From Polaribacter sargassicola (GTDB taxonomy: Bacteria; Bacteroidota; Bacteroidia; Flavobacteriales; Flavobacteriaceae), in NCBI RefSeq assembly GCF_021991835.1, contig NZ_JAHDAU010000005.1:62001-126000 (forward strand): DNA of 64,000 bases, given 5' to 3'. Shown here piece after piece: positions 1-10,128 of this stretch. The notes under the pieces are model-generated. The model made no database searches and was not told the origin of the DNA. It saw only the letters and a list, made by a program, of their open reading frames with translations. A program made the translations under genes and the position numbers. Position 1 is the stretch's first letter, and each line of letters opens with the position of its first letter.

Positions 1-1221
1 ATCGGAGGTATTAATTCGAATGTTTTAATCAAATTCAAAGAATTTACAAGTATAAAGCAATCTTTTGATGAGTTTTTGTGTAGTTTAGCAAAAATAGGGA
101 TGCCAAAAGGTTTATTATGTTATTCGGAACCTAATTTATTAATATCTAAACCAAAGCATGTTTTACCTAAATTTAAGAATAAAAAATATTTATTATTCAA
201 ATTTGTTAAAAAACATTATAAAGTACAATGGGTTTTTATATTGTTGTTAAATTATCTACTATACAACAAGCAATTTCCTTTTGTAGCTTTTGTTAAAAGC
301 TTATGGGGTAAAAAAGACAAAACTTTTTCTACTGATTTCTCTGATTTACAAGTCAAATCTATTAAAGAAAGTATTGTTAAAGATTCTTTCAAAGTAGATG
401 TTTTAATTCCTACTCTAGGACGTAAAGAACATTTGTTTAATGTATTAAAAGATTTATCTCAACAAACATTATTACCTAATAAAGTAATTATTGTAGAGCA
501 AAATGGATTGGAAGGTTCTGTATCCGAATTAAATTATCTAGTAGATAATGATTGGCCTTTTAAAATAGATCACACATTCATTCATCAATTAGGGGCTTGT
601 AATGCTAGAAACATAGCATTATCTAAAGTAACAGGTAACTGGGTGTTTTTTGCAGATGATGATGTTAGATTTGATAATGATTTATTAAAAAGTACATTTG
701 CTTATATACATAAGTATAAATTAACAAGTGTAACAATTAGTTGTTTACAAAGAGGGGAAATAGAAAAGAATAAAGAACTTTTTCAATGGGTGGGGTTTGG
801 TTCTGGAACTTCTATTGTAAAAAGTACATATGTACATAAATGCAGTTTTAAACCAGAACATGAGTTTGGGTATGGAGAAGATACAGATTATGGCATGCAA
901 TTAAAAAATTTAGGTTGTGATACTATTTATTTGCCTTTCGTAAAAATGTTACATTTAAAAGCTCCTATAGGTGGTTTTAGACATAAGTTTATGCCAAAAT
1001 GGAGTAATGATAAAATTCAGCCAAAACCATCACCAACAGTAATGGCATATCACTTAAAACATTTAACTAAAGAGCAATTAAACGGGTATAAAATAATACT
1101 TTTTATAAAATTTTATAAAAGACAATCTATTAAAAATCCAATAGTATATTTAAAAAGTTTTAATAAACGATGGAAGGTAAGTATAAATTGGGCTAAAAAA
1201 ATGATGGAAAATGAAGTTTAG
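1..1221 (+). CDS. Glycosyltransferase family 2, 5'-truncated by window edge
   Basis: The frame is open from base 1 to the stop, so the true start lies outside the window; an internal TTG at 76 is not needed as a start. The visible 406 residues hold an N-terminal region of about 130 residues that I do not recognise, then a GT-A fold beginning around VDVLIPTLGRKEHLF, with the metal-binding run ADDDVRFDND and a later GEDTDYG acceptor-site motif. It should transfer a sugar from a nucleotide donor onto a lipid-linked glycan at the inner membrane. It overlaps the next gene by 11 nt, so both belong to one operon. Donor and acceptor cannot be read from the sequence. Confidence 0.85.
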   Translation: MGGINSNVLIKFKEFTSIKQSFDEFLCSLAKIGMPKGLLCYSEPNLLISKPKHVLPKFKNKKYLLFKFVKKHYKVQWVFILLLNYLLYNKQFPFVAFVKSLWGKKDKTFSTDFSDLQVKSIKESIVKDSFKVDVLIPTLGRKEHLFNVLKDLSQQTLLPNKVIIVEQNGLEGSVSELNYLVDNDWPFKIDHTFIHQLGACNARNIALSKVTGNWVFFADDDVRFDNDLLKSTFAYIHKYKLTSVTISCLQRGEIEKNKELFQWVGFGSGTSIVKSTYVHKCSFKPEHEFGYGEDTDYGMQLKNLGCDTIYLPFVKMLHLKAPIGGFRHKFMPKWSNDKIQPKPSPTVMAYHLKHLTKEQLNGYKIILFIKFYKRQSIKNPIVYLKSFNKRWKVSINWAKKMMENEV

Positions 1222-2209
1222 CCTAATAATTTGTACATATATGCGACCTACAGCTTTGTTAAGGCTCTTAAAAACAGTGGCTACACAAAGTTTATATCCT
1301 GATGAAATTTTAATTATTGACGGTTCTATAGATAACGCTACACAAGAAATAATAGAAAAGAATAAGTTTAAAAACTTAATCTATTACAAAGTTGAAGCAG
1401 CACAAAGAGGCTTAACTAAACAAAGAAATTTAGGAGTTGAAAAGCTTAGAAAAGATATAGATTTTGTTTGTTTTTTAGACGATGATACGTTGTTGAGTAT
1501 AGATTATTTTAAAAATATACAAGAGGTTTTTATATCCGATGCTAATATTACAGGAGTAGGAGGCATAGCAACAAATGAAAACAATTGGAAATTGAACTCA
1601 TCAGATTATTATAATCAAAAAAAATATATTTCTATAGATGGATACCATGTTAAATTAGGTCAAAGACATGTTTTAAGAAATTATTTAGGTTTAGGAAGCA
1701 ACAAACCCCCAGGAATAATGCCAGAATTCTCTAATGGATTATCATGTGGTTATCCTTTAATAGGTAAAAATTATACAGTAGATTTGTTAATTGGAATGTC
1801 TATGTCTTTTAGAAGAAGTGTAGTTGATACTATTAAATTTTCTACCTACTTTGAAGGTTATGGATTGTATGAAGATGCAGATTTTTCATTAAGAGCCTTA
1901 CAATTTGGAAAAAATGTTTTAGCTACCAATGTACAGTTAGAACACCATCACGATGCTGCAGGTAGGCCCAATAAATTTAAGTATGGTAAAATGGTTACAA
2001 GGAATGGGTGGTATGTTTGGAGAGTTAAATATGCCAAACCAAAATTAAGAGCTCGTTTTAAATGGAATGCCATTGCCATTGTTCTAATTTTATTAAGGTT
2101 TGTAAACATATTTACTACTAAAAAAAAGTTAGAAGCTTTTACAGAAGCTTTAGGGAGATTTTATGGATTATTGAGTTTAATTTTTAATAAACCAAGTGTA
2201 CAAAGATGA
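1211..2209 (+). CDS. Glycosyltransferase family 2
   Basis: This 332-residue GT-A enzyme starts with a typical KFSLIICTYMRPTALLRLL nucleotide-binding strand, has the DDDT metal site near residue 92 and an EDADFSLRA motif near residue 220. A hydrophobic, basic C-terminus (about residues 280-310) suggests membrane association. The ATG lies inside the end of the preceding glycosyltransferase and the stop overlaps the next start as ATGA, so translation is probably coupled. Its role is assembly of the surface polysaccharide repeat unit; the sugar specificity is unknown. Confidence 0.86.
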   Translation: MKFSLIICTYMRPTALLRLLKTVATQSLYPDEILIIDGSIDNATQEIIEKNKFKNLIYYKVEAAQRGLTKQRNLGVEKLRKDIDFVCFLDDDTLLSIDYFKNIQEVFISDANITGVGGIATNENNWKLNSSDYYNQKKYISIDGYHVKLGQRHVLRNYLGLGSNKPPGIMPEFSNGLSCGYPLIGKNYTVDLLIGMSMSFRRSVVDTIKFSTYFEGYGLYEDADFSLRALQFGKNVLATNVQLEHHHDAAGRPNKFKYGKMVTRNGWYVWRVKYAKPKLRARFKWNAIAIVLILLRFVNIFTTKKKLEAFTEALGRFYGLLSLIFNKPSVQR

Positions 2210-3330
2210 AATTTGGAATTATAACTCATGCCATTCATAAAATAAAAGATGGACACGTATACGCCTATGAGCCTTATGTACGCGAAATGAATTTGTGGGG
2301 TAAATACGTTGATGAAATTATTATTATAGCTCCTGTTGCTAAGGAAGAAATTACAAGTATAGAATCTGCATACCAACATCTTAATATTAAGGTGATGGCT
2401 ATTCCAAACTTTGATATTACATCTGTAAAAAATCTATTTAAAGCATTGTTAGTAATTCCAAAAATATGCTGGATGATTTTTACAGTAATGAAAAATGTAG
2501 ATCACATTCATTTACGTTGCCCTGGAAATATTGGATTGTTAGGTTGTTTGGTTCAAATACTATTTCCATCAAAACAAAAAACAGCAAAATATGCAGGAAA
2601 TTGGGATCCTAAAAGTAAACAACCTGTTACCTATAAATTTCAGAAATGGTTGTTGGCAAATACTTTTTTAACTAAAAAAATAAAAGTTTTAGTTTATGGA
2701 GATTGGCCAAATCAATCCAAAAACATTTTACCGTTTTTCACGGCAAGTTATCATCAAACTGAAATTGTTGAGGTTCCAAACAAAGATTTAAAAGAACCAA
2801 TTAAGTTGATTTTTGTAGGAGGGTTAACCATTGGTAAACAACCCTTGTTAAGTGTTCAATCCGCTCACCAGTTAATAAAAAAAGGCTACAATATTAGCTT
2901 AGATATATATGGAGATGGAGTCAAAAGGTTAGAAATAGAAAATTATATAGCATCACATCAACTTAAAAAACATATTACTTTACATGGAAATGTAGATAAA
3001 GAAATAGTAAAAAAAGCTTTTCAGCAATCACATTTTCTTATTTTTATATCTAAATCTGAAGGTTGGCCTAAAGTTGTGGCAGAGGCTATGTTTTGGTCAT
3101 GTTTACCTATATCATCTAATGTTTCTTGTATTGATTATATGTTGGCAGATAATCAAAGAGGAAGTATTTTGAAACATAATGTTAAAATTGAAGATATAGT
3201 TATTGAAATAGAAAGCTATTTGAGGAATAAAGAAATATATAAAGATAAAGTATTGAAAGCTCAAAATTGGTCTCAAAAATATACCTTAGATAAATTTGAA
3301 AAAGAAATTCAAAAATTAGTTGATGTTTAA
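2206..3330 (+). CDS. Glycosyltransferase family 4-like (GT-B fold)
   Basis: This 374-residue protein has the two-domain GT-B layout. The C-terminal half carries the group 1 signature: LIFVGGLTIGKQPLLSV opens the donor domain and SKSEGWPKVVAEA gives the E-x7-E-type nucleotide-sugar contact, followed by PISS. The N-terminal half has no signal peptide. It overlaps the upstream gene by ATGA and the downstream gene by 8 nt. It is a retaining transferase of the glycan operon; the family is clear but the sugar is not. Confidence 0.85.
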   Translation: MKFGIITHAIHKIKDGHVYAYEPYVREMNLWGKYVDEIIIIAPVAKEEITSIESAYQHLNIKVMAIPNFDITSVKNLFKALLVIPKICWMIFTVMKNVDHIHLRCPGNIGLLGCLVQILFPSKQKTAKYAGNWDPKSKQPVTYKFQKWLLANTFLTKKIKVLVYGDWPNQSKNILPFFTASYHQTEIVEVPNKDLKEPIKLIFVGGLTIGKQPLLSVQSAHQLIKKGYNISLDIYGDGVKRLEIENYIASHQLKKHITLHGNVDKEIVKKAFQQSHFLIFISKSEGWPKVVAEAMFWSCLPISSNVSCIDYMLADNQRGSILKHNVKIEDIVIEIESYLRNKEIYKDKVLKAQNWSQKYTLDKFEKEIQKLVDV

Positions 3331-4399
3331 AACAGAAGGGATTATTCAAGTTATAGACTCTCTAAATGCAGGAGGTGCAGAGGTTTTGGCTGTAAATATA
3401 GCTAATGGATTAGCAGAAGAGGATTATAATTCTCACATATGTGCTACAAGAGAAGAAGGTATCTTAAATAAAAATATTGATAAAAAGGTTGGTTTTTTAT
3501 CTCTAAAAAGAAAAAAAACTATAGATATAGAAGCAATCTTCAAATTTATAAACTATATAAAAAACAATAACATATTAATTGTACATGCGCATTCTACATC
3601 TTATTTTTTTGTTTTTTGTGTAAAATTGTTTTATCCTAAAATAAATCTTATTTGGCATGACCATTATGGGAAAAGTCAAAATTTAGATTCTAGAAAGTTA
3701 TTTCCATTAAATATTTGTTCTTATTTTTTTAAATCTATTATTTCGGTTAATAATGACTTAAAAAAATGGGCAGAAAATAAACTAAATTGTAGTCAAGTTT
3801 ATTTTTTACATAATTTTGCAGAATTCACTAATAAAAGTTCTGTAACAGAATTAAAAGGCAATCAAGGAAAAAGAATAGTACATTTAGCTGCTTTTAGAGA
3901 ACAAAAAGATCATATTAATTTATTAAAAGCATTTAAAATAGTAATTAGAAAATACCCTGATTATAGCTTACATTTAATAGGTGAAATACACAAGAATGAT
4001 TATTCTGAAGAGATAAAAAGCTTTATTAAGAAAAATAATCTAACAAATAATGTTTATTTATACGGGGTTTGTAGTGATATAGAAAATATTCTTAAGCAAT
4101 CAGATATAGGTGTATTATCTTCTAAATCAGAAGGTTTACCTGTTTCATTATTAGAGTATGGCTTGGCAAAACTACCAGTACTAGTTACTAATGTTGGTGA
4201 TTGTAATAAAGTTGTGAATCATAAAAAAGCAATTGTTATTCCTGAGAACAGTAATGTTTTTGCAGAGTATTTAATTAAATTAATTGATAATGATCACTTA
4301 AGAGAAGATGTTTCTGCAGTTTTATACAAGTATGTGCATGATTTTTTCTCTAAAGAAAATTTTATTTATAAATTAAAAAAGATATATTTCAATATATGA
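3323..4399 (+). CDS. Glycosyltransferase family 4
   Basis: I place the start at the ATG at 3323; a TTG one codon upstream is the only alternative. The 358-residue product opens with IIQVIDSLNAGGAE, the GG acceptor-side loop typical of GT4 enzymes, and has the donor-domain motif SKSEGLPVSLLEYGLAKLPV followed by TNVGD near residues 270-295. It therefore looks like a retaining GT-B transferase working on lipid-linked glycan intermediates. It overlaps the genes on both sides (8 nt and ATGA), consistent with a single transcript. Confidence 0.86.
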   Translation: MFKTEGIIQVIDSLNAGGAEVLAVNIANGLAEEDYNSHICATREEGILNKNIDKKVGFLSLKRKKTIDIEAIFKFINYIKNNNILIVHAHSTSYFFVFCVKLFYPKINLIWHDHYGKSQNLDSRKLFPLNICSYFFKSIISVNNDLKKWAENKLNCSQVYFLHNFAEFTNKSSVTELKGNQGKRIVHLAAFREQKDHINLLKAFKIVIRKYPDYSLHLIGEIHKNDYSEEIKSFIKKNNLTNNVYLYGVCSDIENILKQSDIGVLSSKSEGLPVSLLEYGLAKLPVLVTNVGDCNKVVNHKKAIVIPENSNVFAEYLIKLIDNDHLREDVSAVLYKYVHDFFSKENFIYKLKKIYFNI

Positions 4400-5724
4400 T
4401 AGATCAAATTTTTAGAAATAAACTTTTATATATTGGTATTCATTTTTTCTTAGGTTTTATAGTTACTTTTCTACCTATATCTAAAATTTACCCTTTATTA
4501 ATTATAATAGTTGGTTTATTTATTATTTATAAATCTAAAAATATTAATGAAGAAGCATTATATTTTTCTGCATATTTAGTTGGTGCAGAAGTTTTTATTA
4601 GAATGTCTGGGGGGACTCTTTTATATGAGTTGGGTAAATATGGTATAATGCTATTTGTTTTACTAGGCTTATTTATTGGGCCAATAAAACAGAAGAACTC
4701 AATATCAATTTTGTTTTATATTTTATTAATATTAGTAGGTATTTTGTTTACAGAAGTACCTCCTGGTGAATCTATACGAAAAGCAATTATATTTAATTTA
4801 AGTGGTCCAATATCTTTAGGTGTTTTTGCTATTTATTGTTATAAGAGAATTATTACTATACCTCAATTAAACGAATTACTTTTTATGAGTTTATTGCCCA
4901 TTTTTTCTATTGTCAGTTATGTGTATTTTAGAACACCTAGTTTAGAAGAATTGGTTTTTAGTACAGGGTCTAATTTTGCTACATCAGGAGGCTTTGGTCC
5001 AAATCAAGTATCTACAATTATAGCCTTTGGAGCTTTTATTTTAGCTGTATTTTTGTTTATCAGAGTTAATTTATCTTTTTATATTTTTTTAGATGCATTT
5101 TTTTTAGCATACTTCACTTATAGAGTTTTACTGACTTTTTCAAGAGGAGGTTTAATTACTGGTTCAGTAGCTTTTATTTTATTTACTTTTTTTATGTTTT
5201 TAAATAATAAAGTTACATTAACTAAAATTACCAAATATATTTTTATTTCAATATTCCTATTTCTTGGAATATGGTTATACACTTCAAATATAACTGGAGG
5301 GATGATAGACAATAGGTATGCTGGTAAGAATTCCATAGGTAAAAAAAAGGAAGATGTATCATCAGGAAGGTTAGATATTATTAACATGCAATTAGAAAGT
5401 TTTTTAGAATCTCCTTTTTTTGGTATTGGTGTAGGTAATGGAAAGTATAAAAGACTGGAAAGTGGAGAACATGTTACAGCAGCTTCTCATAACGAAGTAG
5501 GTAGGTTAATTGAAGAACATGGAATAATGGGGATTTTTGCTTTAATTATACTTTTAACATTACCTTTAGAAAACATTTATTTTAGTAATAATTATCAAAG
5601 GGCTTTTTTAGTAGCTTTTTTTGTCTTTTGGTTTTTAACGATAAACCACACTGCAATGAGAATTGCTTTTCCTGCTTTTGCATATGGGCTGAGTTTAATT
5701 AGAATTACAAAAGATGATGAATAA
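4396..5724 (+). CDS. O-antigen polymerase/ligase-like membrane protein (Wzy type)
   Basis: This 442-residue protein is almost entirely hydrophobic, with about ten to twelve predicted membrane spans. It carries the Wzy_C/O-antigen ligase-type region: FSRGGLITG near residue 250, then a hydrophilic loop with ESPFFGIGVGNGKY and SHNEVGRLIEEHGIMG near residues 335-380. The single copy in a glycosyltransferase operon makes polymerase of undecaprenyl-linked repeat units on the periplasmic side the best guess; a ligase cannot be excluded. It overlaps both neighbours by a few bases. No Wzx flippase is in the visible part of the operon, so it is presumably upstream. Confidence 0.8.
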   Translation: MIDQIFRNKLLYIGIHFFLGFIVTFLPISKIYPLLIIIVGLFIIYKSKNINEEALYFSAYLVGAEVFIRMSGGTLLYELGKYGIMLFVLLGLFIGPIKQKNSISILFYILLILVGILFTEVPPGESIRKAIIFNLSGPISLGVFAIYCYKRIITIPQLNELLFMSLLPIFSIVSYVYFRTPSLEELVFSTGSNFATSGGFGPNQVSTIIAFGAFILAVFLFIRVNLSFYIFLDAFFLAYFTYRVLLTFSRGGLITGSVAFILFTFFMFLNNKVTLTKITKYIFISIFLFLGIWLYTSNITGGMIDNRYAGKNSIGKKKEDVSSGRLDIINMQLESFLESPFFGIGVGNGKYKRLESGEHVTAASHNEVGRLIEEHGIMGIFALIILLTLPLENIYFSNNYQRAFLVAFFVFWFLTINHTAMRIAFPAFAYGLSLIRITKDDE

Positions 5725-6727
5725 TAGAATATTGTATATTGGTAATAACTTAACAAAAAAAACAAAGTATAATTCTACTCTAACTGTATTATCTAACTTG
5801 TTAAAAGAAGAAGGTTATATTGTAACGGTTTCATCAGATAAAATAAATAAATTTTTAAGGTTATTGGATATGTGTTTTACTCTAATAAAGCACAGGAAAA
5901 AAGTAAATTACGTTTTGATAGATACATTCAGTACTATAAATTTCTATTACGCACTTATTATTTCTCAATTGGCAAGATTGTTTAATTTAAAGTATATACC
6001 TATTTTACATGGAGGGAATTTACCTAATAGACTAAATAGGAGTAAATTTTTTAGCGATTTAATTTTTAATAATTCTTACCAAAACATAGCACCTTCTAAT
6101 TATTTAAAATCTGCTTTTGAAAATAAAGGTTATAAAACAATGTTTATTCCTAATATTTTAGAAATTGAAAACTATAATTTTAAGAAAAGAACTTCTTATA
6201 AACCAAAGTTATTTTGGGTTAGGGCATTTAAGGAAATTTATAACCCAACATTAGCTATTAAGGTTTTAAATTTATTAAAAAAAGAATACCCTAAAGCAAC
6301 ACTTTGTATGGTTGGTCCTTTTGTAGATAATAGTTATAATGATTGTTTACAATTAGTATCAGAATTACAATTAGAAAACTCTGTAGAGTTCACAGGAGTG
6401 CTTTTAAAAGAAGAATGGCATAAAAAATCTGAAGAATTTGATGTTTTTATAAATACAACTAACGTTGATAATACACCGGTAAGTGTAATGGAGGCAATGG
6501 CTTTAGGGTTGCCAACGATTAATACAAATGTAGGAGGGATTCCTTTTTTAATAGAGGGTGAAGTTGATGGCTTATTGGTTACAAAATCAAATGAAAAAGA
6601 AATGACAAAAGCAATTATATCGATTCTTAAAGAAGAATATCCTAACTTAGTAATTAATGCAAGAGAAAAAGTTGAAAGTTTTAGTTGGAAAAAAAATAGA
6701 ATTAAATGGATTGAAATACTTAAATAA
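5714..6727 (+). CDS. Glycosyltransferase family 4
   Basis: This 337-residue GT-B transferase starts at tandem ATGs (5714 and 5717), both inside the end of the polymerase gene. The N-terminal domain includes the loop ILHGGNLPNRL, and the donor domain holds LFWVRAFKEIYNP, then NTTNVDNTPVSVMEAMALGLPTINTNVGG in two adjoining stretches near residues 250-280, the classic GT4 E-x7-E signature and following loop. Its stop and the next start share one base (TAATG). Role: addition of one sugar to the repeat unit; specificity unknown. Confidence 0.86.
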   Translation: MMNNRILYIGNNLTKKTKYNSTLTVLSNLLKEEGYIVTVSSDKINKFLRLLDMCFTLIKHRKKVNYVLIDTFSTINFYYALIISQLARLFNLKYIPILHGGNLPNRLNRSKFFSDLIFNNSYQNIAPSNYLKSAFENKGYKTMFIPNILEIENYNFKKRTSYKPKLFWVRAFKEIYNPTLAIKVLNLLKKEYPKATLCMVGPFVDNSYNDCLQLVSELQLENSVEFTGVLLKEEWHKKSEEFDVFINTTNVDNTPVSVMEAMALGLPTINTNVGGIPFLIEGEVDGLLVTKSNEKEMTKAIISILKEEYPNLVINAREKVESFSWKKNRIKWIEILK

Positions 6728-8016
6728 TGATTAAAAAAAATATATATTTAATAGGAAGTAGTGTTAGAAACCCTAGTTTGAAAACTAAATATAATTTTTT
6801 AAAAGAATCTGAAAAATGGTCTTTAAAAAAGTTAGAATCTTATCAATTAAAAAAGTTGAAAGAACTTTTACATATAGCATACCATCATTCTGAGTTTTAT
6901 AAAAATCAGTTTGATAAATTTAATTTAGATATTGATAAAGTTAAATCATTAGAAGATTTAAAGAAATTTCCTACTATAGAAAAAATAGATTTAATAAATC
7001 ATTCTTCTATGGTACATACTAATTTAAAATTTAAAAAAAAATTTCTAGCCGTAACATCTGGAACATCCGGACAGTCTTTAAAGTTTTATAGGAATGAAGA
7101 GTCAGATTCTTTTAATAGAGCAGCTATTCAAAGAGGGTATTCTTGGTACGATGTTAATATTTGGGAGAAGAATGGATATTTTTGGGGTTTTAATTTTTCT
7201 TTGTTAAAAAAAATTAAAAATAATATTCTAGATTTTTTACAAAATAGATATAGAATTTTTAGTTATGAAGATAAAATTTTTAAAAAATTTGTAAAAAAAT
7301 CTAAAGATTCAATCTATATTCATGGTTATTCATCAATGGTATACCATACTGCGGTTTTAATTAATAAACTGAAACTGCCTAAGCCACAGAGAATCAAAAT
7401 GGTGAAAGGAACTTCAGAAAAAATTTTTGAATCTTATCAAAAAGAAATTCAAAAAGCTTTTGGAGTAAGGATGATTAGTGAATATGGAGCAACAGAATCA
7501 GGTTTAATAGCCTTTGAATGTAGGCATGGATCTATGCATATTAATATGGAAGGAGTAATTGTTGAAGTTGAAGATAGTGAAATTCTAATAACAAATTTAC
7601 AAATGAAATCTTTTCCTATAATTAGATATAAACTGGGTGATTATATTTCTTTATCATCAAGAGATAAAAAATGTTCTTGTGGCATGAATCATCCAATTTT
7701 AGAAGAAGTCACAGGAAGGGTTGGGGTTAATGTCTATGGTAAATTAAAAATTTATCCCAGTTTTACATTTTATTATATTTTTAAAAATATATCAAAAACC
7801 TATGGAATAGATCTTATTTATCAAGTTATTCAAAATGAAAAGGGAAGTTTAATTTTTAATATAACCAATAAAATAGATATAAATACAGAACAATATATTA
7901 AAAATGAAATTATTAAATATTTTAAAGAAGATATGGATTTTTGTATAAATAGTAATGTGATTTTAAAAAAAGGCAAAGGGAAACTGAAAAGTTTTATTTC
8001 TAAAGTATATGAATAA
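6727..8016 (+). CDS. CapK/PaaK-like adenylate-forming enzyme
   Basis: This 429-residue protein belongs to the phenylacetate-CoA ligase/CapK branch of the ANL superfamily. The phosphate-binding loop reads TSGTSGQ at residues 110-116, and the second core motif EYGATESG lies near residues 252-259, followed by a CSCGMNHP cysteine cluster often seen in CapK proteins. Such proteins occur in capsule operons and probably activate a carboxylic acid for attachment to the glycan, but the substrate is not established for the family in general. It lies between two glycosyltransferases with overlapping ends, so it belongs to the polysaccharide pathway. Confidence 0.82.
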   Translation: MIKKNIYLIGSSVRNPSLKTKYNFLKESEKWSLKKLESYQLKKLKELLHIAYHHSEFYKNQFDKFNLDIDKVKSLEDLKKFPTIEKIDLINHSSMVHTNLKFKKKFLAVTSGTSGQSLKFYRNEESDSFNRAAIQRGYSWYDVNIWEKNGYFWGFNFSLLKKIKNNILDFLQNRYRIFSYEDKIFKKFVKKSKDSIYIHGYSSMVYHTAVLINKLKLPKPQRIKMVKGTSEKIFESYQKEIQKAFGVRMISEYGATESGLIAFECRHGSMHINMEGVIVEVEDSEILITNLQMKSFPIIRYKLGDYISLSSRDKKCSCGMNHPILEEVTGRVGVNVYGKLKIYPSFTFYYIFKNISKTYGIDLIYQVIQNEKGSLIFNITNKIDINTEQYIKNEIIKYFKEDMDFCINSNVILKKGKGKLKSFISKVYE

Positions 8017-8752
8017 ATTAGTATCAATTATTACACCTAATTATAATTCAGAAAAATTTATATCACAGACTATAAATAGTGTTTTAAATCAGACTTATCA
8101 AAATTGGGAAATGATAATTGTTGATGATGTTTCTACTGATAATAGTACTAAGATTATAGAGTCTTATTCTCTAAAAGATGATAGAATTATACTGCATAAA
8201 TTACAAAAAAATTCTGGTGCAGCTATAGCAAGAAACAAAGCAATATCTTTAGCAAAAGGTAATTTTATAGCTTTTTTAGATAGTGATGATTTATGGTTAC
8301 CCAAAAAGTTAGAAGTTCAGTTAGAATTTATGGAAACTAATAATTATCCGATTAGTTATTCTTCTTATGAAATTATAGATGAAAACGGAAAGCCAAAAAA
8401 TAAAATAATTGAATGTAAAGAGAAATTAGATTATAATAGGATGTTATATTCTAACGAAATAGGATGCTTAACAGCTATGTATAATTCAGATGTTTTAGGT
8501 AAAGTTTATATGCCAAATGTTAGAAAAAGACAAGATTATGGTTTATGGTTAAAAATTTTAAAGATGGAGAAATACGCTTTTGGTATACCAAAAGTTTTAG
8601 CTAAATATAGAGATAGAAGTCTTTCAATTTCTAATAATAAAGTAGAAATGCTTAAGTGGAATTGGAATTTATATAAGAATGTTGAAAAAAAATCTTATTT
8701 TGAGGCTTTTTATTATACATTGTGCAATGTTATTAATAAATTACTAAAATGA
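8009..8752 (+). CDS. Glycosyltransferase family 2
   Basis: This compact 247-residue GT-A enzyme begins with LVSIITPNYNSEKFISQTI, has the nucleotide-binding IIVDDVSTDNS near residue 40, and the DSDD metal site near residue 93. The length is at the short end of family 2, with only a small C-terminal tail. The RKRQDYGLWLKIL stretch is the usual acceptor-side element. It overlaps the CapK-like gene by 8 nt and the next gene by ATGA. It adds one sugar to the repeat unit at the cytoplasmic face; which sugar is unknown. Confidence 0.88.
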   Translation: MNKLVSIITPNYNSEKFISQTINSVLNQTYQNWEMIIVDDVSTDNSTKIIESYSLKDDRIILHKLQKNSGAAIARNKAISLAKGNFIAFLDSDDLWLPKKLEVQLEFMETNNYPISYSSYEIIDENGKPKNKIIECKEKLDYNRMLYSNEIGCLTAMYNSDVLGKVYMPNVRKRQDYGLWLKILKMEKYAFGIPKVLAKYRDRSLSISNNKVEMLKWNWNLYKNVEKKSYFEAFYYTLCNVINKLLK

Positions 8753-10128
8753 ATTCAAAATCACATTATGATATATCGGAAAGAAGAGTATTGTTACGTA
8801 TTTTTGATATACTGTTTATAGTTTTTTCTTTGTTTTTTACTTATAATTTTCTAAGTTTTACGTACATTAATTTTCTTGATGTTCGTATTATTAGATGGCT
8901 TTTCTTACTTTCTTTTTATTATCTATTATTTGGAGAAATTTTTCAGTTATACGATTTAAATATTTCTAATAATAAATATACTGTTTTAAGGAGTATCAGC
9001 TTAACCGCTACTATAACTACTGTTTTTTATATTTTTACTCCATTTATTGCTCCTGTTTTACCAGAAAACAGGTTGCAAATTGTATACTTTTTATTGATAC
9101 TAATTATACCTGTACTTTTTTGGAGGTTTATGTATATGTGGCTAATAGTTTCACCTAAATTCTTTAAAAGTGTCGTATTTATTGGTCAATCAGATTTTAT
9201 TGAAAGCTTGATAAAAGAAGTTCGAAAAGACAATATTCATAACTTAAGAGGTTACATTACAGAGAAAAAGTTGAATGATATTGATGGTTTTCATGATATT
9301 TCTAAAGTAAATTTAAATACTGTAATATCTAAAAACCATATAACAGAAGTAGTAGTATCATTAAAAGGTTTATCACCTGAAATTATAAAAAAAATAAATA
9401 GCGAATTAATTGAATTATTCGAACACGGGATTAATATTGTTACTTATGAAACGTTTTATGAAAATTTAATTGAAAGAATACCAAAAGAATATTTAAGTAG
9501 TAGTTTTTATAAATATATTAATTTCAGCAAAAATAATAGTAACAGATTTTACTTATTAGGTTTAAGAATTTCTGATATTATAATTGGAGTTATTGGACTT
9601 ATTATTTTTACAGGATTAATTCCTTTTTTGTTGATAGGTAATTGTTTAGGTAATAGAGGAGGCCTTTTTTACACTCAAAAAAGAGTTGGCCAATATGGTA
9701 AAGTTTTTAGTATATACAAATTAAGGTCTATGGTAACAAATGCAGAATCTAACGGAGCAGTTTGGGCTAAAAAAAATGATAGCAGAATTACTAGTTTTGG
9801 TATGTTTTTAAGAAAAACAAGGTTAGATGAGTTACCACAATTTTTAAATATTTTAAAAGGAGAAATGAGTATTATTGGTCCTAGACCAGAAAGGCCAGAG
9901 TTTGTAAAAGACTTAACTGAAAAAATTCCTTTTTATTCTATTAGAAATGTAGTAAGACCAGGTTTAACAGGTTGGGCACAAGTTAATTATCCGTATGCTA
10001 ATACTATAGAAGAGCAAGAAATTAAGTTGCGTTACGATTTATATTATATAAAAGAAAGAAGTACTTTTTTAGACTTTAAAATTTTGATTAAAACAATTAC
10101 TACTGTTCTATTTTTTAAAGGTCAATAA
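8749..10128 (+). CDS. Exopolysaccharide polyprenyl glycosylphosphotransferase (WcaJ/PglC superfamily)
   Basis: This 459-residue protein should start glycan assembly by transferring a sugar-1-phosphate to undecaprenyl phosphate. Four to five membrane helices fill about residues 15-140, a CoA-binding-like Rossmann domain follows, another membrane segment lies near residue 275, and the C-terminal catalytic domain has YTQKRVGQYG, YKLRSM, the basic-acidic RLDELPQ, GPRPERPEF and RPGLTGWAQV. The architecture fits WcaJ-like initiating transferases. It is the last gene of the operon, and its end overlaps the opposing DUF4105 gene by 21 nt. Initial sugar unknown (glucose, galactose or a HexNAc are possible). 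Confidence 0.9.
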   Translation: MNSKSHYDISERRVLLRIFDILFIVFSLFFTYNFLSFTYINFLDVRIIRWLFLLSFYYLLFGEIFQLYDLNISNNKYTVLRSISLTATITTVFYIFTPFIAPVLPENRLQIVYFLLILIIPVLFWRFMYMWLIVSPKFFKSVVFIGQSDFIESLIKEVRKDNIHNLRGYITEKKLNDIDGFHDISKVNLNTVISKNHITEVVVSLKGLSPEIIKKINSELIELFEHGINIVTYETFYENLIERIPKEYLSSSFYKYINFSKNNSNRFYLLGLRISDIIIGVIGLIIFTGLIPFLLIGNCLGNRGGLFYTQKRVGQYGKVFSIYKLRSMVTNAESNGAVWAKKNDSRITSFGMFLRKTRLDELPQFLNILKGEMSIIGPRPERPEFVKDLTEKIPFYSIRNVVRPGLTGWAQVNYPYANTIEEQEIKLRYDLYYIKERSTFLDFKILIKTITTVLFFKGQ

